A stretch of 64,000 nt of DNA from JACPRL01 sp035573715 (GCA_035573715.1 DATLZZ010000007.1:186001-250000), one strand, 5' to 3'; positions 33,894 through 42,587 are shown, numbered from the stretch's first letter. Numbers and translations: made by a program. Notes: generated from the letters alone by a model not told the origin.

Positions 33894-34426
33894 CTGTGAA
33901 TCGCGATCAAGATCAACCCTCCCAGCCCACCCAAACTCATGCCTAATACCGCTAGCCTTTCCATCTCGCTTACGGGTTGACTCTCCGCGTCTAGGGACCA
34001 TCGTAGGCCAATGGCGAGCACAACCAAGTACGGGATGAGAAACACGGGATTCAGGAAGGTCCGGGCTGAGTGCTGCCGGAGCCATGAAACAGCAGGTTCT
34101 TCGGTTGCTTCGCTGACACTACTCATCAGGAGGTTTAGAGCGAAGAGGACAACAACCGCGAGAACAAGACGCTTGGCTGCAAGCCATGGCGGCTTTTTCC
34201 ATGTACTTGCGTTCAAATGGCACCAAACCGCCGACATAAGAGCGAAGACAGGTCCGACGAAAAAGATCCCAACCTGAGCGAAAGAACCGATGTCTCGGTA
34301 CCAGTTGGCCAGATGAGACGCCATCTTTTCGTCCATTCGCATGCTTTGAAGGACCAAATAGGAATGGACCGCCCCCAGCCCAGCGCCAGCCGCTAGGAAT
34401 TTTGCGATGAAAGGAATCCTTCTCAT
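33890..34426 (-). CDS. Small integral membrane protein of unknown function
   Basis: A 178-residue protein with about five hydrophobic segments: IAKFLAAGAGLGAVHSYLVL, FAQVGIFFVGPVFALMSAVW, RLVLAVVVLFALNLLM, FLIPYLVVLAIGL and LGMSLGGLGGLILIAIHS. No known family is recognised. The start is ATG 34426, which overlaps the TGA of the phosphoesterase gene by 4 bases (ATGA), so it is translated by coupling in the same operon. GC is lower than in its neighbours. Confidence 0.6.
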   Translation of the reverse strand: MRRIPFIAKFLAAGAGLGAVHSYLVLQSMRMDEKMASHLANWYRDIGSFAQVGIFFVGPVFALMSAVWCHLNASTWKKPPWLAAKRLVLAVVVLFALNLLMSSVSEATEEPAVSWLRQHSARTFLNPVFLIPYLVVLAIGLRWSLDAESQPVSEMERLAVLGMSLGGLGGLILIAIHS

Positions 34427-35505
34427 CGTTGTGCGGTCTGTTCGGAAGCCTCCTTCGGCGATGCGGTCAATGCGCCGCATTCAGCGGCGTGAAGTGGCTG
34501 TCCATGACGGAGAACCCCGCAGTCGAACGCCTCGCCGCGCTCGTTGACGGCGTAGAACCGCAGCTCCTCCGGTGTCGCCTCCCACAGCATGAACACCCGC
34601 TCGCGGTCGTTCACCGCGGCCACGTCGCCGCTGGGCTTGGCGTTTCCCCGCCGCAGCTTCCCGCTCGACCCACAGACAAAATAGGCAATGCCTTTCTGCG
34701 GATGAAACCGCTGGTAAATATGGTCGTGCCCCGCCAGCACTGCCTGCACCCGGGGCTGCCCAATCCCACCTCGCAGCCCCGAGGCTCCTGCCTCGGGGGA
34801 CTCTTTCTCCCCCGTGAGGACTGGCTCCAGTTTGGCCCGCATCTCCTCGTCCGCCCCATGGCGCTTGCCCGTCGAATACATCGGATGATGCCCGTAAACA
34901 ATCTGCCAGCGCGCCCGGCTCGCCTTGAGCGCCTGCTCCAGCCACGCCAGTTGCTCCGGGTCTTTCTTGTCCTCCTCCAGCCGGAGGGTGTTGATGACGA
35001 AGAACTCAACGAGCGGGCTGCCGTCGGGCAACGCGCCTGCGGTGAAGCTGTAATACCCCTCCGGCCGCTCGATGTGGAACCGCTCATAGGATTCAATGAC
35101 GTCGCGCCCGTCGCGGGTTTGCACGTCGTGGTTGCCCAGCGCGGCGCGGAACACCACCCCGCGCCGCAGCAGCTCGGCGTAGGGCCGGTCGAATTTCTCG
35201 ACGAAGTCTTTCTTGTTTCCGCCGCCCAGGTTGAACACGCCGCCGTAGATGTTGTCGCCCAGCATCAGCACCAGCCCGAACGGGCGCCGCGCGTGCCACT
35301 CCGCCATCCGCTGCCCAATGCGATACTGTCCTTCGTCGCCCGAGCCGCTGTCGCCGATGACCGCGAAACGGAAAGGGTTTGCTGGTTCAGCGACAGCGCC
35401 CTGAAATGCACTGATGAATGCTGGGCCGAAACCCGGACTGCTGAGGCACAAGACGCAGAGGACGCAGAAGAAGCAGAGGAAAAGGCGGAGGCGCTTGCGG
35501 AGCAT
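34423..35505 (-). CDS. Secreted calcineurin-like metallophosphoesterase (purple acid phosphatase-like)
   Basis: A 360-residue protein with an N-terminal hydrophobic export signal (FLCFFCVLCVLCLSSPGFG). The five metal-binding blocks of the family are present: GDSGSGDE, GDNIYGG, GNHDVQ, GHHPMYSTG and GHDHIYQRF. The GDNIY version and the block spacing are closest to mammalian-type (ACP5-like) purple acid phosphatases. The reaction is phosphoester hydrolysis outside the cytoplasm; the substrate is unknown. It is followed, with a 4-base overlap, by a small membrane protein gene. Confidence 0.88.
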   Translation of the reverse strand: MLRKRLRLFLCFFCVLCVLCLSSPGFGPAFISAFQGAVAEPANPFRFAVIGDSGSGDEGQYRIGQRMAEWHARRPFGLVLMLGDNIYGGVFNLGGGNKKDFVEKFDRPYAELLRRGVVFRAALGNHDVQTRDGRDVIESYERFHIERPEGYYSFTAGALPDGSPLVEFFVINTLRLEEDKKDPEQLAWLEQALKASRARWQIVYGHHPMYSTGKRHGADEEMRAKLEPVLTGEKESPEAGASGLRGGIGQPRVQAVLAGHDHIYQRFHPQKGIAYFVCGSSGKLRRGNAKPSGDVAAVNDRERVFMLWEATPEELRFYAVNERGEAFDCGVLRHGQPLHAAECGALTASPKEASEQTAQR

Positions 35506-35519
35506 AAGCGATGCTACCC

Positions 35520-35622
35520 GGGAAGGGCGGGGTTTAAGCCCCGCCGACTGGTTCTTCCCTCATTCTTCCTCACTGCCGTAGACCGTCCTGGAGGCGAAGC
35601 CGAAACGACATTCCCTTCCTAG
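35520..35622. repeat. Dispersed intergenic repeat, copy B
   Basis: It starts with GGGAAGGGCGGGGTTTAAGCCCCGCC (a 7-bp stem hairpin), continues to CACTGCCGTAGACCGTC..GGAG and ends CCTAG over the stop codon of the FecR-domain gene. It has the same order of elements as copy A at 29,539-29,640. Confidence 0.55.
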
Positions 35623-36965
35623 TACGTCATCTTGCGATATCCCGGCGGCAACTCAAACAGCGCCGGGTCGGGCGGCCCCAGCTTGATGTTCTGGTACTCA
35701 ACCGTCGTCGCCGGCTGGTCGGTCACCACCTTGATCGGGAAATAATCCAACGCCGTTGCCAACCACGCCGTCCCGGAAAAGGTCTGCCCCTGATAAGTCG
35801 TCCGGTAACGCATCTTCTGACACTGGTAGCCGCCCACCTGTTCCATCCCCAGCAGCTCGGTTTCGTATTTGACGTTGGGATCAGTCATCGCCCGCGCAAA
35901 GTCCCCGCGCGCCTCAGCCGGCAGGTTGGTCAACGGTACCTCCATATACATCTGCTGATCCACCATCAGCGTCCAGGCCAGATTGCGGTCGGGCCGCATA
36001 ATGGTGATGACGCGCTGGCCCTGCTCGGCCATTTCCATCCGGCTGATGTTCCCGCGCGTATACATCCGCATCCGGAAGGTTCGCCCGCCCGCAGTGCTGA
36101 CTATGTCGGCACTGAAGCCCTTGGCGAAAGCCGCCCAGCCTGTCTTCCAGACATCGCCAGTGCCCGCCGCGGGCGCCGGTGTGCCGGGCGTCGCGGGCGT
36201 GCTCGGCGCAGCGGACGGACTGGCAGCCGGCACCGCCGGCGGATTCTTCCGCCGCGCCTCCAGAATCGTCGGCTCGGGCAGCGGCGGCCCCACGTCGGTG
36301 TCCTTGAGCGCGTTGTCCATTTCTTCGGCTGTCGCCGGACGAATGGCCTGCAGCGGCTGGTTGCGGCGCACGGTCAGCGTTTCGCCCGCGCCCAGCCGGC
36401 GGTCGCCCGAGACGTCGGGGTCACTGCTGCGCACGCGCACGATGCCGTCAAAGCAGGTGATGGTGGTCTCATCGCCCTTGGCGTCGACGAAAAAGTCCGT
36501 CCCGATGACCCCGATGACCGCGGCGTCGGTCTTCAGGGTGAACTTCTGCTTGGGGTCGGTTTTTTTCACCTGCACCCGCGCCTTGCCGGCAATGAGGAAC
36601 AGCTCGCTCTGCTTGGTCTTCTCGTCGTGGATGACCACGCGGAACGTTGCCTGCGGGCCGATATTAATAATGGAGGTGTCGAGCAGCGTGATTCGCGCCC
36701 GGCCTTTCTCGCCCGTGTGCACGATGTCGTTCCAGTAGACCTCCGCCCCCACCGCCACCGGAATCATCTGCGCCTTGCGGTCAATCTGCCCTTTCGGGAT
36801 CTCCGCCGTGACTTTCCCGGCTTGCGGCTCTTTCGGCGCCGGGGGCGACGGCGGCTTGGCTGGCGCTGCGGGCTTCTTGGCCTGCGCGGCGGCGGGCGAC
36901 GCCGCGACCAGGAGCGAACCTGCAACTAAGGCAACGACAAGGATGATGCCGGTTTGCTTGCGCAT
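35619..36965 (-). CDS. FecR-domain exported protein
   Basis: The start chosen is ATG 36965 (GGGAGG upstream; MRKQTGIILVVALVAGSLLVAASPAAA is a clear signal peptide); 448 residues. Residues about 50-200 are a FecR domain (VYWNDIVHTGEKGRARITLLDTSIINIGPQATFRVV..TDAAVIGVIGTDFFVDAKGDETTITCFDGIVRVRS). A proline/alanine-rich linker (about 240-280) follows. The C-terminal part (about 285-448; RMYTRGNISRMEMAEQGQRVITIMRPDRNLAWTLMVDQQMYMEVPL) is an outer-membrane lipoprotein-carrier-like fold (DUF4412-like). There is no sigma factor or FecI partner, so this is a structural use of FecR as in other Acidobacteriota rather than iron signalling. Confidence 0.8.
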   Translation of the reverse strand: MRKQTGIILVVALVAGSLLVAASPAAAQAKKPAAPAKPPSPPAPKEPQAGKVTAEIPKGQIDRKAQMIPVAVGAEVYWNDIVHTGEKGRARITLLDTSIINIGPQATFRVVIHDEKTKQSELFLIAGKARVQVKKTDPKQKFTLKTDAAVIGVIGTDFFVDAKGDETTITCFDGIVRVRSSDPDVSGDRRLGAGETLTVRRNQPLQAIRPATAEEMDNALKDTDVGPPLPEPTILEARRKNPPAVPAASPSAAPSTPATPGTPAPAAGTGDVWKTGWAAFAKGFSADIVSTAGGRTFRMRMYTRGNISRMEMAEQGQRVITIMRPDRNLAWTLMVDQQMYMEVPLTNLPAEARGDFARAMTDPNVKYETELLGMEQVGGYQCQKMRYRTTYQGQTFSGTAWLATALDYFPIKVVTDQPATTVEYQNIKLGPPDPALFELPPGYRKMTY

Positions 36966-36991
36966 GGTAAGTCCTCCCAAGGTGAGACTGG

Positions 36992-37020
36992 ATTCTCCCC
37001 ATCGCCCTCCGCAGTGTCAA
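36992..37020 (-). promoter_or_regulatory. Promoter of the FecR-domain gene
   Basis: On the minus strand TTGACA (37,020-37,015) and GAGAAT (36,997-36,992) are 17 bp apart, about 27 bases before ATG 36965. Confidence 0.6.
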
Positions 37021-37067
37021 GCTCGGAGCGCGGCTCCACAATTTGAATATGGTAGGATGATGTGTTC

Positions 37068-38135
37068 ATGCCGCGGGTAAGACAATTCCGGGTGGCGCTG
37101 ACGGCGCTGGTCTGGGCCGCCGGCTCTCTGCTTCTGTTCGCGCAGAGCCAGAAGCCCTTGGCGCTCCCCGAAGAAAAGCACCTGCGCAACGTGCGGCAAG
37201 TGACCTTCGGCGGCGAGAATGCCGAAGCCTACTTTTCCGCCGATGGGCGCTGGCTCATCTACCAGGCCGCCGGCGAAGGCGTGCCCTGCGACCGCATCTA
37301 TGTCGTGCCGGTCGATGGCTCCGCGCTCCCGCACCAGGTCAGCAACGGCAAGGGCAAGTCCACCTGCGCTTTCTTCTTCCCGCGCGGCAACCGCATTCTT
37401 TATTCTTCCACGCACCTCGCCAGCCCGGACTGCCCGCCCCGCCCGGATTACAGTCGGGGTTACGTCTGGCCGGTCTATCCCACTTACGACATCTTCACCG
37501 CGCGCCGCGACGGCTCGAACATCCAGCGCCTCACCGCCACGCCCGGCTACGACGCCGAAGCCACCGTCTCGCACGACGGCAAGAAGATTGTCTTTACCTC
37601 GATGCGCGACGGCGACCTCGACATCTACACCATGGATGCCAACGGCAAGAACGTCCGCCGGCTCACCCACGAGCTCGGCTACGACGGCGGCCCGTTCTTT
37701 TCTCCCGACGGCAAGAAAATCGTCTACCGGGCTTACCACCCCGAAACGCCGGAAGAAATCGCTGACTACAAATCGCTCCTGGCTCAGAACCTGATTCGTC
37801 CCACCCAGCTCGACATCTGGGTGATGAATGCCGACGGCTCGAACAAGCGCCGCATCACCTCCAACGGCAAAGCCAACTTCGCCCCCTTCTGGCATCCCGA
37901 CGGCCGCCGCATCATCTTCGCCTCCAACATGGCGGCTGAAGACCCGCGCAGCCGTAACTTTGACCTTTACCTTGTCAACGAAGACGGCACCGGGCTCGAG
38001 CGCGTCACCTTCTCGCCCGAATTCGACGGCTTCCCTATGTTCACCCGCGACGCCAAGAAACTGGTCTGGGCTTCCAACCGCAACAGCCGCGTCCGCGGCG
38101 AAACCAATATTTTTCTGGCCGACTGGCTCGAGTAA
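37068..38135 (+). CDS. TolB-like WD40/beta-propeller exported protein
   Basis: A 355-residue protein (ATG 37068; GTG 37062 is also possible) with a signal peptide (VALTALVWAAGSLLLFAQ). It has repeated propeller blades of the PD40/TolB type: AYFSADGRWLIYQA, ATVSHDGKKIVFTSMRDGDLDIYTMDANGKNVRRLT, PFFSPDGKKIVYRA, PFWHPDGRRIIFAS and LDIWVMNADGSNKRRIT. No catalytic domain is attached. It is probably a periplasmic protein-binding propeller. It is divergent from the FecR-domain gene with about 100 bp between them. It is not the TolB of a Tol-Pal operon, since no tol genes are nearby. Confidence 0.85.
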   Translation: MPRVRQFRVALTALVWAAGSLLLFAQSQKPLALPEEKHLRNVRQVTFGGENAEAYFSADGRWLIYQAAGEGVPCDRIYVVPVDGSALPHQVSNGKGKSTCAFFFPRGNRILYSSTHLASPDCPPRPDYSRGYVWPVYPTYDIFTARRDGSNIQRLTATPGYDAEATVSHDGKKIVFTSMRDGDLDIYTMDANGKNVRRLTHELGYDGGPFFSPDGKKIVYRAYHPETPEEIADYKSLLAQNLIRPTQLDIWVMNADGSNKRRITSNGKANFAPFWHPDGRRIIFASNMAAEDPRSRNFDLYLVNEDGTGLERVTFSPEFDGFPMFTRDAKKLVWASNRNSRVRGETNIFLADWLE

Positions 38136-38180
38136 GAGTGCTTGCCCAGCGCCGCGTTGTGGCTAGCGCGCCCCGATGGA

Positions 38181-38206
38181 CGCCAGCCGATGCCTGGCGC
38201 TATAAT
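38181..38206 (+). promoter_or_regulatory. Consensus -10 and inverted repeat before the tRNA genes
   Basis: TATAAT (38,201-38,206) lies 15 bases before tRNA-Ile. An inverted repeat CGCCAG..CTGGCG (38,181-38,200) occupies the spacer directly upstream; there is no clear -35 hexamer. Confidence 0.5.
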
Positions 38207-38221
38207 TTTCTCCCAAGCGGT

Positions 38222-38298
38222 GGGCGTATAGCTCAGTTGGTAAGAGCGCACCCCTGATAAGGGTGAGGTCGGTGGTTCAAATCCACCTACGCCCACCA
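38222..38298 (+). tRNA. tRNA-Ile (GAU)
   Basis: A 77-base gene including an encoded CCA. The acceptor stem GGGCGTA pairs with TACGCCC, the anticodon loop is CTGATAA (anticodon GAT) and the T arm is GGTGGTTCAAATCCACC. In most bacteria this tRNA and the next one lie between 16S and 23S rRNA; here no rRNA is adjacent. Confidence 0.97.
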
Positions 38299-38315
38299 TG
38301 CTTGAAACCAGAGCC

Positions 38316-38391
38316 GGGCGTGTAGCTCAGTTGGGAGAGCACCTGGTTTGCAACCAGGGGGTCAGGGGTTCGAATCCCCTCACGTCCACCA
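38316..38391 (+). tRNA. tRNA-Ala (UGC)
   Basis: A 76-base gene including CCA. The acceptor stem GGGCGTG pairs with CACGTCC (one G-U), the anticodon is TGC in TTTGCAA, and the T arm is CAGGGGTTCGAATCCCCT. It lies 17 bases after tRNA-Ile, the order usual for the 16S-23S spacer. Confidence 0.97.
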
Positions 38392-38468
38392 ACCTTTCAA
38401 AAAAACCCCTCCCACTGGTGGCATAATGGCGTGCCGCAGACAACTGCCCCCGATCGAGGGAGGGAGCC

Positions 38469-39881
38469 GTGATTCTTCATCAGAGGTTTGTTCCGGGGCT
38501 GGCGATTGCGTCCTACCTGATTGGCGATGAAGCCACCGGCGAGGCGGCGGTGGTCGACCCGACGCGCGACGTCGACGACTTTATTGCCTTCGCCAGCGAG
38601 AACGGCCTGCGCATCTCCCACATCTTTGAAACCCACGTGCACGCCGACTTCGTCTGCGGCTCGCGGGAACTGAAGGCGCGGTTGAACGGGAGCCCGACCA
38701 TCCACGCCTCCGCCCAGGGCGGCGCGGAGTGGACGCCCGACTACGTTGACCACGCCGCCAAAGAAGGCGACGCCCTCCGCCTGGGCTCAATCCGCCTTGA
38801 GGCCGTCCACATGCCGGGGCACACGCCCGAGCATATGTGCTGGGCCACCTACGACGAGACGCGCAGCCGCGACCTTCCCTGGATGCTCTTCAGCGGCGAT
38901 TTTCTTTTCGTCGGCGACGTCGGCCGGCCCGACCTGCTGGGCGAAGAAGCGCAACGCCAGCTCGCGCATCAGCTCTACACCAGCCTGTTCGAAAAGCTTG
39001 ACCGCCTGCCCGACATCACTGAAGTTCTGCCGGCGCACGGCGCCGGCTCGCTGTGCGGCAAGGCGCTGAGCTCGCGGCGCAACTCCACCATCGGCTTCGA
39101 GCGCCGCTTCAACCCCGCTCTGGCCCGCAAGCCGGAGGAGCAGTGGGTGCGCGACCTGATGGCTGGCATGCCGCCTGCCCCGCCGTATTTCCGCCGCATG
39201 AAGAAGGTGAACAAAGAAGGCCCTGCGGTGCTGGGCCGCGATCTGAAGACGCTGGAGCGATGTGCTCCGCGCGAAGTCGAAAAACGGCTCGGCACCGACG
39301 GCCTTATCGTCGACACCCGCTCGAAGGAAGCTTTTGCCGCCGCCCACATTCCCGGCGCCATCAGCATTCCCTTCGGGCCCAACCTGCCGACCTGGGCGGG
39401 CTGGGTGTTGCCCTATGACCGCCCGCTGCTGGTAGTGACCGACGGCCCCGGGCAAGTAGCGCCGGTGGCGACGCACCTCTCTCGGGTCGGGTTTGACAAC
39501 CTGGTCGGGTGTCTCGACGGCGACCTGGACGCCTGGGAGATGGCCGGGCTGCCTCTCTCGTCGCTGACTCTGGTGTCGGCGCGAGAGCTCGACGCGCAGT
39601 GGCGCGCGCGCCGGAACGAGATGACCGTGCTCGATGTCCGCACCGACGGTGAGTGGATGGCCGGCCACATTGACGGCGCGCTGCACATCCCCGTCGGCCA
39701 CGTGCTGGCGCGGCTGGCCGAGGTGCCGCGCGGCAAGCCGCTGGCCGTGGTCTGCGGCTCGGGCTACCGCGGCTCGATTGTCGGCTCGCTGCTCCAGCGC
39801 GAAGGCTTCGAGAATGTCTCCAACCTCGTCGGCGGCATGGGCGCCTGGCGCGCCGCCGGCCTGCCCGTAACCACTCGCTAG
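38469..39881 (+). CDS. MBL-fold hydrolase with two rhodanese domains (persulfide dioxygenase-like)
   Basis: A 470-residue protein from GTG 38469 (GAGGGAGGGAG upstream). The N-terminal metallo-beta-lactamase domain (about 1-240) has H56-x-H58-x-D60 (THVHAD), GHTPEHM, FSGDFLFVGDVGRPDL and the late His of LPAHG, the mono-iron pattern of ETHE1-type persulfide dioxygenases. Two rhodanese domains follow (about 275-365 and 370-468). The first has lost its active-site Cys (VVTDGPGQ); the second keeps it (VVCGSGYRGS). It should act in sulfide or glutathione-persulfide oxidation in the cytoplasm. It lies after the tRNA pair with 77 bases between. Confidence 0.87.
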   Translation: MILHQRFVPGLAIASYLIGDEATGEAAVVDPTRDVDDFIAFASENGLRISHIFETHVHADFVCGSRELKARLNGSPTIHASAQGGAEWTPDYVDHAAKEGDALRLGSIRLEAVHMPGHTPEHMCWATYDETRSRDLPWMLFSGDFLFVGDVGRPDLLGEEAQRQLAHQLYTSLFEKLDRLPDITEVLPAHGAGSLCGKALSSRRNSTIGFERRFNPALARKPEEQWVRDLMAGMPPAPPYFRRMKKVNKEGPAVLGRDLKTLERCAPREVEKRLGTDGLIVDTRSKEAFAAAHIPGAISIPFGPNLPTWAGWVLPYDRPLLVVTDGPGQVAPVATHLSRVGFDNLVGCLDGDLDAWEMAGLPLSSLTLVSARELDAQWRARRNEMTVLDVRTDGEWMAGHIDGALHIPVGHVLARLAEVPRGKPLAVVCGSGYRGSIVGSLLQREGFENVSNLVGGMGAWRAAGLPVTTR

Positions 39882-39901
39882 CCCAGGGCATCTCAGTGGC
39901 T

Positions 39902-40522
39902 ATGCTTGAGCCCGCTCGCGGAATCACCTTGGCGCTGGTCGTCTTTGGCCTGGCCCTCGCAGCCGGCGACATTCCGGAGAGCTTTCGGGCGCGGGAGGCG
40001 CACGAGGGCGTGACCATTGCGGTGCGGCCGATTCCGGATGCGCCGGAGGCGGAGGAAGTCTTCGGCAAGACAGCAGCACCGGTGCGGGCGGGGTTTCTTC
40101 CGGTCGAACTGGTCGTTTTGAACCGGCGCGAGGAGCCCATTCGAGTGGAGCTCAGTCGCATCGTCGTGCTGGAAGACGAGCGCAGGTTCGAGCAGGTTGA
40201 GCTCAGCGAAATCGCCCTAGCGCTCTACCCGCTGCCCAAGCCCAAGGACAAACCGAAGAAAACCGGCATGGGTGTTCCGGAGCCGCCCAAAGACAAAGAC
40301 CTGACCAAGCGCGAAGAAGCCGAGGCCACGCTGCGCAGCCGGCAGTTGCGTGCGGCAACGGTGAATCCCGGCGGGCAAGCGCGCGGGTTTCTCTATTTCG
40401 ACCTGCGGCAAGCCAGCCTGGACTTGGAGCGCGCGATTGTCTACGTGCCGGAAGTGACGGTGGCGCCGAGTGGCCAGGCGTTGTTCTACTTCGAAATCAG
40501 TTTGAAGGACTACGCGAAGTAG
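39902..40522 (+). CDS. Hypothetical exported protein
   Basis: A 206-residue protein (ATG 39902; GTG 39896 is an alternative). A short signal-like N-terminus (ITLALVVFGLALAAGD) is followed by a beta-rich domain (GFLPVELVVLNRREEPIRVELSRIVVL), a Lys/Pro-rich linker (PKPKDKPKKTGMGVPEPPKDKDLTKREEA) and a final beta segment (GFLYFDLRQASLDLERAIVYVPEVTV). No known family is recognised. It follows the MBL-rhodanese gene by 20 bases and may be cotranscribed, and it converges on the next gene with a 3-base gap. Confidence 0.6.
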   Translation: MLEPARGITLALVVFGLALAAGDIPESFRAREAHEGVTIAVRPIPDAPEAEEVFGKTAAPVRAGFLPVELVVLNRREEPIRVELSRIVVLEDERRFEQVELSEIALALYPLPKPKDKPKKTGMGVPEPPKDKDLTKREEAEATLRSRQLRAATVNPGGQARGFLYFDLRQASLDLERAIVYVPEVTVAPSGQALFYFEISLKDYAK

Positions 40523-40525
40523 TCG

Positions 40526-41320
40526 TCACCACGGCCGGCGGGGATAGGGCAGGCCACGGTTGTTCTGGTTCGAGCTGGGGCCGGGGAGCGAGGTGCCCTG
40601 GCCGGTCCACTCGAATTGAACCAGAGTGGGGTCGAGGTCGAGCGGGCGGTCGAGGATAACGTCGAGCGTGGTGCCGCGCGGCAGCTCCAGCTCTTTTCCG
40701 CGCGTCAGGAGAATGGCGGCGAGTCCGGCGGCCAAGCCCGCGCCGGCGCCGATAGCGGTTCCTTTGGCGCCGCCGGCAATGGCGCCCACACCGGCGCCGG
40801 CCGAGGTCGTGGTGGCGACGGTGCCAACATCCTCGCCCTTGGTCGAATCGCTCTTGATGGTGCCTTCGCGCCGATCGATCTCTTCGCCCTGGCCGGCGCC
40901 GGTGTTGGCCAGGCTGGCGCTGAGCGAGACGGTGTAGCCGTTGGGGAGCGTCATCTCGTCGAAGCGCACGTGCAGCTCACCGCGCCCTTTGACACGGCCG
41001 GGGCGCTTCACCTGCGTCACCTGGCCGCGCACGTAGCTCCCCACGGGGATGATTACACGGTTGTTGAGCACAATCGGGTAGATGGTCTGGAAATAGACCG
41101 GATCGCCGGGTGCGGCCGTCTTGGTGTTGATAGTATTTTCGAGGATGAGCGCCAGGCGCGTGCCCGTGGGCAGAACCAACCGCTCCGGCTCGGACTTGTC
41201 CGACTCGGATTGATTGGCCGGCTCAGCCGGCTTCTTCGGAGCTTCCGGCTCTTGAGCCACGGCGATCAAGGTCGCCAGCACAAGACCAGCCAGCAGCAGG
41301 ACAACGCGAAATCGCGGCAT
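40526..41320 (-). CDS. Exported protein with glycine-zipper segment (hypothetical)
   Basis: A 264-residue protein from ATG 41320. It has a signal peptide (FRVVLLLAGLVLATLIAVAQ), a charged linker, a beta domain (LVLPTGTRLALILENTINTKTAAPGDPVYFQTIYPIVLNNRVIIPVGSYVRGQVTQVKRPGRVKGRGELHVRFDEMTLPNG) resembling the C-terminal region of conjugation protein TrbI/VirB10 in its durability-type folds, and a glycine-zipper stretch (AGAGVGAIAGGAKGTAIGAGAGLAAGLAAILL) that could insert in a membrane. No conjugation genes are nearby. Proteins of this design are common in Acidobacteriota. Function unknown. Confidence 0.65.
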   Translation of the reverse strand: MPRFRVVLLLAGLVLATLIAVAQEPEAPKKPAEPANQSESDKSEPERLVLPTGTRLALILENTINTKTAAPGDPVYFQTIYPIVLNNRVIIPVGSYVRGQVTQVKRPGRVKGRGELHVRFDEMTLPNGYTVSLSASLANTGAGQGEEIDRREGTIKSDSTKGEDVGTVATTTSAGAGVGAIAGGAKGTAIGAGAGLAAGLAAILLTRGKELELPRGTTLDVILDRPLDLDPTLVQFEWTGQGTSLPGPSSNQNNRGLPYPRRPW

Positions 41321-41340
41321 AGACAACTCTCTTGGAATGT

Positions 41341-41369
41341 ACCCTACGCCGGAAGGTTGCCGGCGTCAA
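41341..41369 (-). promoter_or_regulatory. Promoter with inverted repeat in the spacer
   Basis: On the minus strand TTGACG (41,369-41,364) and TAGGGT (41,346-41,341) are 17 bp apart. The spacer holds the inverted repeat CGCCGG..CCGGCG (41,347-41,365), an operator-like position. It lies 21 bases before ATG 41320. Confidence 0.6.
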
Positions 41370-41433
41370 GCAGGACAGCCCGAATGCAGCGAGGTGCATC
41401 CGATAGGAAAACCGGATCGGAGGAACGAACCGA

Positions 41434-42534
41434 ATGAGAAACGGGAAACCGGTAGACGAGGTCGCAAGACTGGCGGGGTTGCTGTCCTTGCTGGCGATGC
41501 AGATTGCCTGCGGCGGCAGCACCACGGTCGGCGGGGTCGTGAATCCGCCGGGGCCGAACCCGGTGCCGTTTCGCGTCGAGACCTTCCTCAGCAACCTGAG
41601 CTTCCCGGTAACGATGGCGTTTGCGCCCGACGGGCGGCTGTTCTACAACGAGCTGCAAACCGGTAACGTGCGCGTGGTGGTGAACGGCGTGCTCCAGCCG
41701 CAACCGTTCGCGACTCTGCCGGTGGAAACCACGGGCGAGCGCGGGCTGCTGGGGCTGGCGTTCGACCCGCAGTTCGTCAGCAACCGTTTCGTGTACGTGC
41801 TCCACAGCGACCCTTCGGGCGTGCAGCGCGTGGTGCGTTTCACCGATTCCAACGGCACGGGCATCAATCTGACCGTCATTGTGGACAACCTGCCGTCGGC
41901 CGGGATTCACAACGGCGGCAACATCGGCTTCGGGCGGGACGGATTCCTCTACATCACCATCGGGGACTCGGGTGACCCGGCGAACGCTCAGGATCCGAAC
42001 TCGCTCTCTGGCAAGCTGCTGCGCTACAACTCCAACGGCACCGTGGTGGCGACGAATCCCTTCGGCGCCAACAATCCCGCCTTCAACCTCGGCCTGCGCA
42101 ACAGCTTCGACTTCACCTTCCATCCGCAATCGGGCGTGGTCTACGCCAGTGAGAACGGGCCGAACTGCGACGACGAAATCAACCGCGTGGTGGCGGGCGG
42201 CAACTACGGCTGGCGTCCAAACTATCCCTGTGGCGACACCAACCCGCAGTTCACTGCTCCGATTACCCGCTTCAATCCCGTCATCGCCCCCACGGGCATA
42301 ACCTTCTACACCGGCAACGTCTTCCCGCAATTCACCGGCAGCCTGTTTCTGGTGGATTTCAACGAGGGCCGCGTGCGCCGCTTCGAGGTGAATGAAGCGG
42401 CGCAGGGCACGATTACGGAGACCGAAGTCGTGATGGCCGGCGGGATGGGGAACCTCTTGGACATCGTGCAGGGTCCCGACGGCGCCCTCTACTTCTCCAG
42501 CACCACCGCCATTCTCCGCATCGTCCCGCAGTAG
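41434..42534 (+). CDS. PQQ-dependent sugar dehydrogenase (glucose/sorbosone dehydrogenase family)
   Basis: A 366-residue exported protein with a probable lipoprotein signal (LLSLLAMQIACGGS, lipobox-like Cys). It is a six-bladed propeller of the soluble glucose dehydrogenase/GSDH family: VETFLSNLSFPVTMAFAPDGRLFYNE, GERGLLGLAFDPQF, IHNGGNIGFGRDGFLYITIGDSGDPANAQDPNSLSGKLLRYN, FNLGLRNSFDFTFHPQSGVVYASENGPNCDDEINRV and NYGWR. The conserved His of IHNGG is the expected catalytic base. The product should oxidise an aldose in the periplasm with PQQ. No PQQ-synthesis gene is in the window. The hairpin GGGCAGGGC..GCCCTGCCC follows at about 42,543-42,566. Confidence 0.87.
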   Translation: MRNGKPVDEVARLAGLLSLLAMQIACGGSTTVGGVVNPPGPNPVPFRVETFLSNLSFPVTMAFAPDGRLFYNELQTGNVRVVVNGVLQPQPFATLPVETTGERGLLGLAFDPQFVSNRFVYVLHSDPSGVQRVVRFTDSNGTGINLTVIVDNLPSAGIHNGGNIGFGRDGFLYITIGDSGDPANAQDPNSLSGKLLRYNSNGTVVATNPFGANNPAFNLGLRNSFDFTFHPQSGVVYASENGPNCDDEINRVVAGGNYGWRPNYPCGDTNPQFTAPITRFNPVIAPTGITFYTGNVFPQFTGSLFLVDFNEGRVRRFEVNEAAQGTITETEVVMAGGMGNLLDIVQGPDGALYFSSTTAILRIVPQ

Positions 42535-42542
42535 AAAGGAAA

Positions 42543-42566
42543 CGGGCAGGGCCTAACGCCCTGCCC
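42543..42566. terminator. Convergent hairpin between sugar dehydrogenase and DUF gene
   Basis: GGGCAGGGC and GCCCTGCCC form a 9-bp stem with a CTAAC loop in the 53-base gap between two convergent stops. There is no T-run, so it is a structured 3' end or weak bidirectional terminator. Confidence 0.5.
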
Positions 42567-42587
42567 GCTCCAGAAAGCGCGAGATTG

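Noticed and set aside
36992..37020. Iron-responsive FecR signalling system
   Set aside because: No FecI sigma factor or receptor is adjacent and the FecR domain is in an exported protein with a lipoprotein-carrier-like partner domain.
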